The notes under the pieces are model-generated. The model did no database searches, was not told where the DNA came from, and worked only from the letters and a program-made list of their open reading frames with translations. Shown piece by piece: positions 8,852 through 19,500 of a stretch of DNA of 59,088 nt. The position numbers and the translations under genes are program-made. The DNA comes from a virus. The DNA is taken from IMG/VR virus record IMGVR_UViG_3300025869_002638, positions 1 to 59,088 of that record; one strand, 5' to 3'. Positions within the stretch are counted from its first letter, which is position 1. Each line of letters opens with the position of its first letter.

Positions 8852-11800
8852 TATTTAAAACCTCTCCGCCAATAAGCCCGTATAATGAACCGGCATTAGG
8901 GTCTTCTACTCTAGGAGGGTTAATATCTTCAGCCGGGGGATTAAGATTGACTATAGTTCTAGGAACCTCTGGTAAGTCTCGATCGATAGGTCTAAGTTGT
9001 GCCTCTCCCTTTATAAAGTAAAAATACTTATTATACATAGGTAAGTTAAGTATATCTATAGACTTAAAAGCATCATTTAGATTTTCCGCTACATTGTCTT
9101 TTAATACCTCTTGGGATAAAAATTGATAGTCTGAAGCGTCTAGCGTTCGGACCCTGCACAGCAATTGTTGTCCTTGTTCTATATTATTCAATACTTCCGG
9201 AGTGACCTCAAGCCACTGTTCAAGTTTCATTTTCTGTGTGAACGCACCATCTAGATTTTGATTCTCATCTGGTTCTATGAGGTTAGATCCAAAATCACCA
9301 CTCAACGAAAAAGGACCAGGCTTTAAGTTTCCAAACCCATTAAGATACTCAACTACTGCAATTTGCTTGTAGTTCATCCAGAAAGCCAAAAACTTAGCAT
9401 ATATCTTCATCGGATCCTTGGTTTGAGAATAGGGAGGAAAATTGATTCCACGCCGATAATAACTAATCAATTCCTGAGGGTCGTTAGCCGCATCCGAGTC
9501 TTCTAGGATAGGGCGGCAAGCATCATAAGACAAGTCTCCCTCGTTTTCACCCACGGCAATTTGGTTATTAGTCGTCGAGACAATAGCCATGCTCTTTTGC
9601 TGGTTGGGCAAATTGAGCAAAGTACTATCCAGTGCTGATTGTATATTATTTTCTGTTAGGTCAAACATTTCTTGAATAATATTAAAAGAATTAAAAAGAT
9701 CTCTTTCGTAGGATACCACAAAATCTAGTTCTTTGTCAATAGACAATTCACCAAAAATTGCAAAAGGCAACTTAATAGGCAACTTTCTAGTCTTACGTTT
9801 CCCAAGTCTTATCTGTAAATCTTGTGAGTCATTAGGAGAAGGCTTGCCATCCAGCGACTGTGTAGAGGTCTCAAAGTATGTTATAAGAGTGGGATCTAAA
9901 TTATTAGCCCCACCAATAATACCCGGTAGTGCTAATGGTCCATTTTGAATAAATCTCATTCCCCCAATTGGCGTATACCGAGTTTGGTCCACGGTGGGGT
10001 CATATGGTCCTTCTGAGATTTTAGGTGATTTATATTGAGGAGTGGTAGTAGCCTCTATGCGAACCCCATAACGCTCGTCTAAGATACTTAATACTGAGTC
10101 GTATAATTGTTCATTCTTTGATTCTAAGTTTATATTTTCATACCCTGCCTCATACTGCGGGGAGGGAGTAGCAAAAAATAAATCCTTACGATCGTAGTGC
10201 ATGTGCATTATGTCAGAAAACAAACTAGCATATGAATCAAGATCATAATTTACTAAAGTTCTTCCGGGCTGAGATGCCCGTGTCTGTTTAAATACCTGAC
10301 GTTTTGGTACATTAACCATAAGAGGCGTAAAGTGCTTCGCTGCTGAATTAGCAAAGATCCCAGTAGGTATATTTTCGGTTTGTGGTTGCAGGCGTTGAAA
10401 ATATTTCTCAAACTCTGAATTTATTCGTCCTTCATATTCTTCAAAAGAAATCCTGGAAAGTCCACTAGTTTGGATGTTTGGGTTAAGATTTTCGAAAATG
10501 TAATCGGCACCATATCCAAAATCGGTATTTAAATCAAGAGTCTCGTCAAACGTGTACACCTCTTGGTAAATTGGATAATCTCGTTGGCACACTCCACGGC
10601 TTTCAAAGTCAGTTACCACATGGTCTAAATTATTAATTGCAAGTGGATTATTGGGGAAAATAGTACGCAGTTGTTTAATGAAAAAGAATATTCCTATTTC
10701 AATTATTTTCTTTATATCCTCCAGAACCTCGGGGTTTACATTATCTGCGGTCAAAAGTGGGCGATAATAATCATATAGAAGAGTGCCCTGTTCCAAAGGT
10801 ATTATATCATCAATTATTTTTTGGTAATCATCAAGGACATGTTTAATCATATCTAAATAGGAAACTTCTTGTCCCCGAAACTGTCCTATAATATTGTTAA
10901 GAGGCGTAGTAGTGCGCCGCAAGGAGGCGTTGTAAATATTTCGTCCATTTGTTATAATTTCCCCTTCTTCAAAACGCACAGTGTCTGGAATGGAATTCAC
11001 AATATTATCGAAGATCTGTCCTAAATCATACTTAAGTCCGTAAAGCCTCCGCACTACCTCTCGCAAGAAGAGTGGCGCATTGTCTTCTACGACATACTTT
11101 ACGCTATACCCTAGGCGATCCGTTGCTCCTTGGCGGCGCATGTCTGGGATGTCTTTATCTTGTCCTTCAAAGAATTTTATCTTTGGATCAGTTGCAGCAG
11201 TTACGTTCAAAACAGGCTGGGCAGCCATAATAAACTCTTTAGGATAAGACAAGTTGGGACCTAAAGTTCGTAAATTTCCAACTGTCCCAAGGTTGTTGAT
11301 TCCCCCATAAGACAATGGATTGACATAGTGCCGATACAGAGACATATCTTTCACTTGAGAGAATGTAAAATCATAACTGTCATCGCCACCTAAAAGAATA
11401 TTTGCCGTTGTAGGGTTACGATAAAAATATGAAAAAGCACTATTAGAAATCAAGAATGACTGTACATCAAAGGCAAAAGTAAGCCGGGGCACCTCATCAT
11501 GATCTCTCGTGACCCAAAGGTCTGTGAAAAAGTTTTTATCTTGAATGATCTTTTTAATTTCAGGATTTTGATCGAGCAACGTTCCTGCATAGGATTTATA
11601 CAATTTGTCGTATAAGAATTTATACTTATCTTCTTCGAAAGATAATGGATCTGTAGTTATAATCTGAGCCTGTGAACGTTGTGGACTTTCAATAACTCGA
11701 CTATCCCTGAACTGCCCATTACTGTAGGGTCCGATCCCTACATATGGGTTAACCCGAGAAATAGAATTCCAAATATTCTTAGAACCTAGCACGTTGGCGC

Positions 11801-12608
11801 TCACAATAGGAGTTGTTCCAGCCCCAAGGGTCAAGCCAGAACCTTCTTGTTCGGGAGCCTCATAAATAAACATATAGAGAGTTAGTTGTGATAATTTACT
11901 AGGGGTTACATTGGACATGTCAAAGGTGACAGGCAGCATTGAAACTCGTTGTAGGTTCTGTAAGGCGTCTCTAAGTGCTAGTCCCTCGATTTGTTCTACA
12001 ATGTTACCCTCTTCGTCCATTACGACTGCGCCTGGATCTAGATTGTCGGGATCTCCTACTCCAGGACGAGTTGATTCCACGCTGCGGCGAATAATGTTCC
12101 CATCCTCATCACGAGGAAGAACCTCAAGTAACCCAGCGTCATAAAGGACTATGCCCTGAGGCAGGGTAGTGCCGTTATCAGTATAAGAAATGTTATCATC
12201 TCTTTGAAATATTAATTCCTGACTCACTTGGTCACTAGCATAAAGTGAGTAAGGGGATCCGCTAGACATATACTGCTGAAATTGAGGCTGTAGGCTGCGG
12301 TATAAAAAGTCCGTATACCCATTTTCACTTACTACCTCGGAAAAGTTATTATCTTGAACCTCAAGGAAAAGGTACTCATTAAAACGTTGAGTTGCAAAAT
12401 CAGTCACCTGAGCCGATCCACTTTCGTAAGCCAGCCCAATTCTTACCCGAAGATTTCTTAATTCCCTATCACTCTCTGAGAGATTACCAGTCTGCTGGAT
12501 GAAGGAACTGTGGATGTTAACAGTCGTACTAAAGACGCCAGACTCCGCATCGTTCTCCTCAAGAACGAGTGAATCAAGACGGAGTTGTTGAATTCTTCTT
12601 AAAATCAT
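8844..12608 (-). CDS. large virion structural protein, unknown family
   Basis: 1254 aa. No motif of known function is visible. The sequence is acidic to neutral with many Asn, Tyr and Phe, and has no membrane segments, as expected for a virion component. The ATG overlaps the TAA of the 302-aa gene upstream (TAATG), with a GAGAGATGG-type ribosome site, and its own end overlaps the 969-aa gene. The tight coupling of the genes between 2.5 and 35 kb suggests assembly into one substructure, most likely the baseplate and its fibres. Confidence 0.68.
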   Translation of the reverse strand: MILRRIQQLRLDSLVLEENDAESGVFSTTVNIHSSFIQQTGNLSESDRELRNLRVRIGLAYESGSAQVTDFATQRFNEYLFLEVQDNNFSEVVSENGYTDFLYRSLQPQFQQYMSSGSPYSLYASDQVSQELIFQRDDNISYTDNGTTLPQGIVLYDAGLLEVLPRDEDGNIIRRSVESTRPGVGDPDNLDPGAVVMDEEGNIVEQIEGLALRDALQNLQRVSMLPVTFDMSNVTPSKLSQLTLYMFIYEAPEQEGSGLTLGAGTTPIVSANVLGSKNIWNSISRVNPYVGIGPYSNGQFRDSRVIESPQRSQAQIITTDPLSFEEDKYKFLYDKLYKSYAGTLLDQNPEIKKIIQDKNFFTDLWVTRDHDEVPRLTFAFDVQSFLISNSAFSYFYRNPTTANILLGGDDSYDFTFSQVKDMSLYRHYVNPLSYGGINNLGTVGNLRTLGPNLSYPKEFIMAAQPVLNVTAATDPKIKFFEGQDKDIPDMRRQGATDRLGYSVKYVVEDNAPLFLREVVRRLYGLKYDLGQIFDNIVNSIPDTVRFEEGEIITNGRNIYNASLRRTTTPLNNIIGQFRGQEVSYLDMIKHVLDDYQKIIDDIIPLEQGTLLYDYYRPLLTADNVNPEVLEDIKKIIEIGIFFFIKQLRTIFPNNPLAINNLDHVVTDFESRGVCQRDYPIYQEVYTFDETLDLNTDFGYGADYIFENLNPNIQTSGLSRISFEEYEGRINSEFEKYFQRLQPQTENIPTGIFANSAAKHFTPLMVNVPKRQVFKQTRASQPGRTLVNYDLDSYASLFSDIMHMHYDRKDLFFATPSPQYEAGYENINLESKNEQLYDSVLSILDERYGVRIEATTTPQYKSPKISEGPYDPTVDQTRYTPIGGMRFIQNGPLALPGIIGGANNLDPTLITYFETSTQSLDGKPSPNDSQDLQIRLGKRKTRKLPIKLPFAIFGELSIDKELDFVVSYERDLFNSFNIIQEMFDLTENNIQSALDSTLLNLPNQQKSMAIVSTTNNQIAVGENEGDLSYDACRPILEDSDAANDPQELISYYRRGINFPPYSQTKDPMKIYAKFLAFWMNYKQIAVVEYLNGFGNLKPGPFSLSGDFGSNLIEPDENQNLDGAFTQKMKLEQWLEVTPEVLNNIEQGQQLLCRVRTLDASDYQFLSQEVLKDNVAENLNDAFKSIDILNLPMYNKYFYFIKGEAQLRPIDRDLPEVPRTIVNLNPPAEDINPPRVEDPNAGSLYGLIGGEVLNND

Positions 12609-13516
12609 TATCCATCTCTCCCACTTAGAGTATCAACGGCTTCGCACAAATCCCCTACCGTTGCGTCAACATTTCGCTTGTACAATGTTGAATTAGACGG
12701 CATCTCCACTCCTTGCACTTCCTTATCCAGAAAAACATTAAAATAATACTCTACATATGTGTTATCTAGTTCCGGAAAGGCTTGAATAATATCTTGTTCT
12801 GTTCCCTCTATCGTATCAACCAGTACATAAGGGCTAGTCTGGTTCTGGAGACCTTGAGCATGTTGTGATTCCCGATTAATAAAACCTAATGCCGTCAGGT
12901 TGTTTTGGGTATCCATTTTAAATATTTCAATATCAAAATTTCCATTTAGTTTAAAAAGAGTATTAAGTTCCTGTACATCCAGGACTATTTTTTCATTTTC
13001 CGTTAAGTAGTAAACAAAACCAGCCTCTGGGTCTTCTGCTGGCTCAGATTGGTAATGGACTTCTAGCGATGCGCTCAATAATGGAACAGTATTAGAAGAT
13101 TGATATTGAGCGGTCTCACCCAAGATGACGTCTGAGGGTGGTGCTAAAGTAATATCCCAAGATGGCATAAAATCTGACCAAGGGCTATTAGACCCCAGAA
13201 ATCGGAAGAATCTCGAATTAGCATCTGTAACTTGGTTAAACTGATTCATGTCAGTTGTAGAATTTATGGAAACAACAGGACTTGTTGAGCCCGTGAATTT
13301 AGCCCAAGTCTTTAATCTAGCAGTGTTATCTTTTATTCGAGGAACAATCTGGTTTTGCGTCTCAGTGACACCCCCGTGTTTACCATCGTACAAAATATCA
13401 CTATCATAGAAAGCATAATATTTAGGATAGAATGTGCCTTGTGAAAGTTTGTCCTTACCGTAAGGAGTTAACTCCACTTGCAATACTTCTTCCTTTTGAT
13501 TAAAAAACTTTACCAT
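12608..13516 (-). CDS. virion structural protein with 'LT-G-D-DILY' N-terminal module
   Basis: 302 aa. The N terminus (MVKFFNQKEEVLQVELTPYG, then GTFYPKYYAFYDSDILYD) matches a module common in marine myovirus structural proteins. It has the same spacing as the start of the gene at 4856-5881: LTxxG, a basic residue, L, GxF, then an aromatic-Ala step and D-x-[DE]-I-x-Y. The middle holds an acidic segment with EIFKMDTQNN. It lies 10 bases after the end of the 3311-aa gene. Function beyond virion structure is not known to me. Confidence 0.7.
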   Translation of the reverse strand: MVKFFNQKEEVLQVELTPYGKDKLSQGTFYPKYYAFYDSDILYDGKHGGVTETQNQIVPRIKDNTARLKTWAKFTGSTSPVVSINSTTDMNQFNQVTDANSRFFRFLGSNSPWSDFMPSWDITLAPPSDVILGETAQYQSSNTVPLLSASLEVHYQSEPAEDPEAGFVYYLTENEKIVLDVQELNTLFKLNGNFDIEIFKMDTQNNLTALGFINRESQHAQGLQNQTSPYVLVDTIEGTEQDIIQAFPELDNTYVEYYFNVFLDKEVQGVEMPSNSTLYKRNVDATVGDLCEAVDTLSGRDG

Positions 13517-13526
13517 ATCTTAAGTA

Positions 13527-16500
13527 TCACTCATCATTGTTTTGCGCACCCAGATTTAAACCTAGTCCTGCGCCTAGTGGTGGAATCTCAAGACCGCCCT
13601 CTGGTATTTGTCCTTCACCAGGGAGGGGATTATTTCGAGATTCTTCAGTATATTCTCTCTCCAGCTCTGGTCGAAAAACGAACTTTGTATCCAATTTGTT
13701 GAGTTCGACCAGAGAGAAATGGTCGTATGGCCAATTGTAGGAACCTTCCGTGAGTGAATGCTTGTAACTGTATACTGTTTTTGCCCAATTGTCCATAGTG
13801 CCCATGAACCTTGCAGCAGACTCAGGAGTTAACCCTTGGGCACTCAGGAACCCGTTTACTTTTTCGTAAGACAAGGCATCCACTCCATCCACCTCTTCCA
13901 TGACCATTTGATCATATCCTACAAGTCCTCTTTCTTTTACCTTAAATACTAACCAACGTATCTCAGGATAAACACCTCGAAGATCTGGTAGTCCCGAAAT
14001 ATCTAGAAGATCGTATCGTGGGTGACCATCTCGTTCATTACGAGGAATATCTAAAATAATCTGCTCCTTAAGGACTTCTGGGAACTTAGTGGCAGTTTCT
14101 TCTACATTATCTCCCGGAAGGTAGTGGTCAACTGCTGTATAACTCATGTTGAATCTCTGAGAAATATCAGGCATTACTCCCTGCCACATGTCTGCTAAAT
14201 CCTGTTTGGTTAGAGAAATTTTATGTTCTAATAAATAAACCACAGGAGTGTGAAGCATTTTGGTCCCGTCCAACACTTGATCGTAGTCATCCGGACCAAA
14301 AGGATTAATGAGGTCAGGGATGTTGGGGTATCCCTGAGGTACAAGTCCCAATAAACCATTTGCTAAAGCAGGAGGCAATGAAAACTTTGTGAATCTCTTT
14401 CGGAATTCTTTAATTTTTGGACCTAATTTGTCGGCGGGAGCCCGAAGAGGAATTATGCGAGGCTTCTGGTCTTTATCAAAATAGACAGGTAATGCCAAGA
14501 CTGCCTCGGAAAGTGATTTTTCATTATCTTCCCCGAGTTCGCCCAGGCGCTTCGCTTTGCTGAAATCTATACCATTACGAATAATCTCTTCTGAGTCAAA
14601 GCCAACCAGATCTCCCAAAGACTTGACTGTTCTCTCGGCATCACTAACAAATTTAGGAACTTTTTTCACATACTTGTTGGTACGCTTAGCAGTAGCACCA
14701 TCAAGATATGTGATAGCCACAAAATCGTATTCTTCGCTATTGCCAGTGGGGATATCCTTGATGTACATATACACCCCTTCATCATTATCTGGCTGAACAC
14801 CATACTGGTGCCACATCCCCTTGGATCCAGAATAATAGGTTCCAGTACCTACAGATGCGGAGAATTGATATGACGGAACACCTTCTGCGGTTTGAGAGCT
14901 TGGAAAATCTAGAACTGGACATTCCCACTTGGGCATGATGGTCCATTTGTTAGGATCCGTACTCCGATAAGATGTTCCCGTAGAAGTCGGGAAAGTATTA
15001 AATATGTTAACCGAGGCATCAATATCCATCCTGTTTTGCCATGCTCGGTTCCAACCATAAGATGGGGTAGCAACAGAGGTTACCACGTTATTATCTCGGT
15101 CTATGAATGAACCAGAAGTCATATCATAATAACTCCCACTTTCATTCAAGTATTGAACAAAAAGCTCGCCTCGATCATTATTAAGAATTTCGTCCAAAGT
15201 ATAATCATTTTTATCGCCCCGTGGCATAAACAACATTCTTACTAAAGATGGTCCATAATAATATGGTGGCGTAAACGGCGCAAACTCACCACGGTGTTTT
15301 GGCCAGTTCTGTTCCCTGCCCTTTGGAAGTTCGTCAGATGTAAGTCCGTGCCAGTCTACTGAGCCCGTACTGGTAGGAATCCCAAAAGCATATGGATTAC
15401 TGTACTGGTTGAAATTCTCCGTTTTAAGTAGACCAATCTCCATCATATAGGCGGCATCTTTTTCAACCTCTACAGTTCTTTCGGGAGCGGTATTTTGTTG
15501 TCCATCTTTGGGAGGTGCCCCGAACTGAGAAACGAATTTAGTCAAGTACCCCTCAGGTCCATATTTATTAGTCTTCTTTTTCAAGAAAAACTTAGGTACG
15601 TTAGCCAAGAAGTTAGACATGGCTTTTTTGTACAAGGTATCGTTCAAAGACTTGGCGGATATTGATCCCGTAGCATCAAGATACAAATACTCGTTAAGGT
15701 CCGACAAGACAGTCCCTAGAGACTCTCCTGTTTTTAAGGCTGGAACAGGATCAACTAGTGTTTCAAAAGGTAGGCGATCAGCCCAGAAAAAAGAATTAAT
15801 ATCTGCATTTTGCCAATTTGCAGTTGATAAGTTACGTCTCCTGTTGCCTGGGATGGTCCCTGGGGCATTACTAACCGACAGAGTTCCGCTCAGGCACCCA
15901 TGTAATGGCAAAGTTGCGCTAGAAGATAAGTACTGTGTTAAGTTTCGAGTGGTCCGGCGAATAGGATAATCAACAGCGATTCCAGACTTAATGGAGTTGT
16001 AAAGGATTCCCGGTGCCAAGAAAGGTCGGAGCAATGATCTCCATGCAGAAGTTGCAGATCCACTTGTGCCAGTCAGTACAGCATTGCCAATGTATGCATC
16101 CCTAAACAGAGCAGCGATCTCAAGGCTTCTATTTGCTGGATAAAAACCATCGTAAGGGAGCATTTTTACAATTGCTTCTGAGCCCAGTTCAAAGTGTCGT
16201 GGGTAATTGTTGAAAATAAAATCTCTCTGCAAAATATCATCAGGCATAAAGTCCCCAAGGAACTCTAACTTATCTGTTTCAGCAAAACGTTGATAGAAAG
16301 AACTATTGACTCCGTTAAACATTGTATGATTGGCACCAGTAAGCTCCAAGGAGGCAGAAACAATTGATAGAAGACTACCATTCTGCTGGTACTGTTTGAT
16401 GTGTTCACTAATCCGAAACTCAGGCATGATAGTTTTTTCTTTGCCTGCTAGTCTTATATTTTCCACATATTTTTCATAGGTGTCGTAGAATGGCCGGCTC

Positions 16501-19500
16501 TGGGCGGCGGACTGGCGCTTATTTGGTCCATCAACATATATTCTTGAAACTCCTGCTGTCCAGGCTGGTCTGGTGTATACCGATCCAGGGGAGCGAGGCT
16601 CGGGAAGATCGACACACACAGTGGATGCTGCTGCTCCAGCAGCAAATGCCACAGTCGTAACACCGCCATCAGTTTCGGCTGTGCCTGCGACGGGTTTGCC
16701 ATTCATTGCTGTGCCTGCGACATCCGCAGTTAAAGGAACAGTTGATCCCGCCACTGTCCCTGGTGTAATATTGATAGCACCTGCTGCTTGGGACAGAGAT
16801 ATTGTTTGAGCGATGGCTGCAATAACATCAGATGTGGCGGTTGCCCCAAAAGTACCTATGATTGTATCCGTAGACGCACCGGGTGCTGTAGCAGCATCAA
16901 AAATGTATGATACCACACCGTGAGCGACATCTTCAAGGTCCAGAGTTTTACTATTGTAGGTATAATCTGTGGCTCCAGCCCAACTGGTTACAGCCACACC
17001 AAGAACACCAGTATCATTAGAAGTTATATTTCTACTATTCCAGGCAGTACCTGCTGTACCTGCGGTTAAGTCAATAGTATCCGTACCTGATTTTGCAGGC
17101 AGAGCAATATTCAACGGTGAGGCATCAACACGGGCAGATTCGATGGCACTGAATAGTTGATTCCGGCACTCTTCTTTTGTAAAATATACCCCCACAAAAG
17201 GCGGATTCTCTACACCCATTTCATAGGTATTGGTGCCTGCATCGAAAGTGTTAGAATTGGAGTTATTTACAAACTTAAAAGTCTTAGTCGATGTTAGATC
17301 CTGAATTTCCAACGTCACTGCGCCGAAGAGGGATGAGCCGTCTGCACTACTTCCGAGCACGAACTGTCCAGTAGCAGTCGTAAGACCCTCTCCCTCTCCC
17401 CTGCTTGCCGTGATAGCGGCTACTGCTGCGACCGCAGACGTGGTTGTGCAATCAACCTTGGTAACAGGAACATTGTAGACATATTGTGCCGAATTAATAC
17501 TAGAAGTTATATAAACAGCCGTGCCATTGTTTAAAGACCCACCTGGGTCAGTAATTCTATCGTTTATAGTTCCATAGTGAGTCATCATTAGCTCACCAGC
17601 CGCCATCGTACCAGCATCCGCAAGAACAACTGGAGTAGAGGCAGTCAACACAGTGACCAAAGACGTATCGAAATCAGAATATAGGTACGAGTCAAGAGGC
17701 CATATTGAGCCAGATCCAGGTCCCGCTGGCAGTGAAGAGGGATCTTCATACGGAACCTGGTCTAAGTTTTGAACCGGATAACCCTGAGATGTGACAAAGT
17801 CGCCCTTCAGGCGAGTAGACTGTCGGTTAAAGCCATCGATATTTACCCGAGATATAAGTTTAGAATAATCTGTTAGCGATGTCACTGCTGCGCTACCAGT
17901 GACTATAGCATCATCTCTCCAGTGGCTATAAACAAAAGCCTGGCGAGCACGGGACTGTGACAAATATGTGTAAACTTCTTTCGGATAAATTGTTTCCCTA
18001 TAAGTAAAGTCTTTAATTAATTCCGCACCGTTCACACTGCGCTGGACATTTTCTACGAATTGATCTCTTAAAACCTCGTAGGGGCGCTTTATCTTTCCAT
18101 GTGCAAATTTTACATCGCCCTGGATTTGTTCGTTCAACTCACGGTTAGCAAACCCCATCAACATATTTCCATAAGTATATTCCATGGCAATAGAAGTATG
18201 ACGCTCTGATGTCTTTGAGGGTGTTCCGATCGGAGTCCTCATCTGATGGAGTAACGCTTTATAGCGTGAAGTAATGGGCGCTTCTCTAAATCTCTGGGAA
18301 TAGTAATGAGGCTCCGCTTGTCCGTTTCGACTGTATATTGTACGAGTTTTAGTGGCTATTGAGCCATTACTACCATCATCAAATTTTACTTCGTCATTTA
18401 GCGTCACTACTTCTTGGGGTAACAACTCATAAAGATTATTTTGCCAAAAGTATTGAGCCTTTTGAGAATTTCCGGCTTGCATTTGTTTCCAAGAGACATA
18501 ATCTCGATTGTTTGCCCATACAAATTCGGACTTTCCGCCAGCATTAGTAATTAAAGAATTAGAGAAAGTTGAAGGGTAGGCTGTAGCACTTTGAGTTACA
18601 AAAGTAATATTGGCTGGGTAGCGACTGCCCAAGGCAACATACTGGTCATATATTGAAGCATTCTCAGAGCCAGATAAATAGGATGTCCACTGAGCCCTAT
18701 CAGCATTAGGGACTGGGCGGGTTACAAACCCATCATCGTAAACGCTAGCAGTGCCTACCGTTGTTGGGGTGGCGGCTCCTGAAAAGCCCATCTCTAAACG
18801 TAAAACTGTATTTCTTTGTATTTTAGTTGCGGAAGGGGTCGTACTAGGAGCACCAGTCGCTGGATCGTATTGATACCCTCCGAAGGTGGAATGGGTTCCT
18901 AAACGCTTGAGATAAGGGTTTATTACAGCCAAATTTCGGAAAGGCAGCGCACTATTGGGCGAAAACTGATCAGAGTTGACATCTCTAAACTGCTGCTTTG
19001 AATCTTCCTTAGAGCCAGGCGAAGCAAACATATCAACTAGAATTACTTCCGTCTTCCTTCGGTTAGGCACTTGTCTTGGAGCCGGATAATCTGCGGACCC
19101 AGTCAAGCCACTAGTTCGTCGGGCAGGTGGCGTAATAAAAGCCGATGGCATAGAGTATTGATAACGAGAATTATTAAAGATAAAATCTATATTTGTTTCA
19201 AAGCGACTGTTACCTTGGACAACTTCATAGTTTCTCTCAAAGTTTCCGACTTTTCTTACACCGTCACCAGGAGTACTGCCAGTAATAATAGTTTTGATAT
19301 TTGCAAGGTTAACAGGAGATTTTGAGGATAGTCCTCTTAGGTATTGACCTTTGGGGATTATTCCTGTCGTTATAGTCGTAACCGAGCCAGTACCCGAAGT
19401 AATTGTTAAATTGTATTCTTCACGGCGGTCTATGGTTCTAAATGGTGCAACATGACGTGCTTGGATACCACCGACCCAACGCTTAGTAAAGGGTCCCTGC

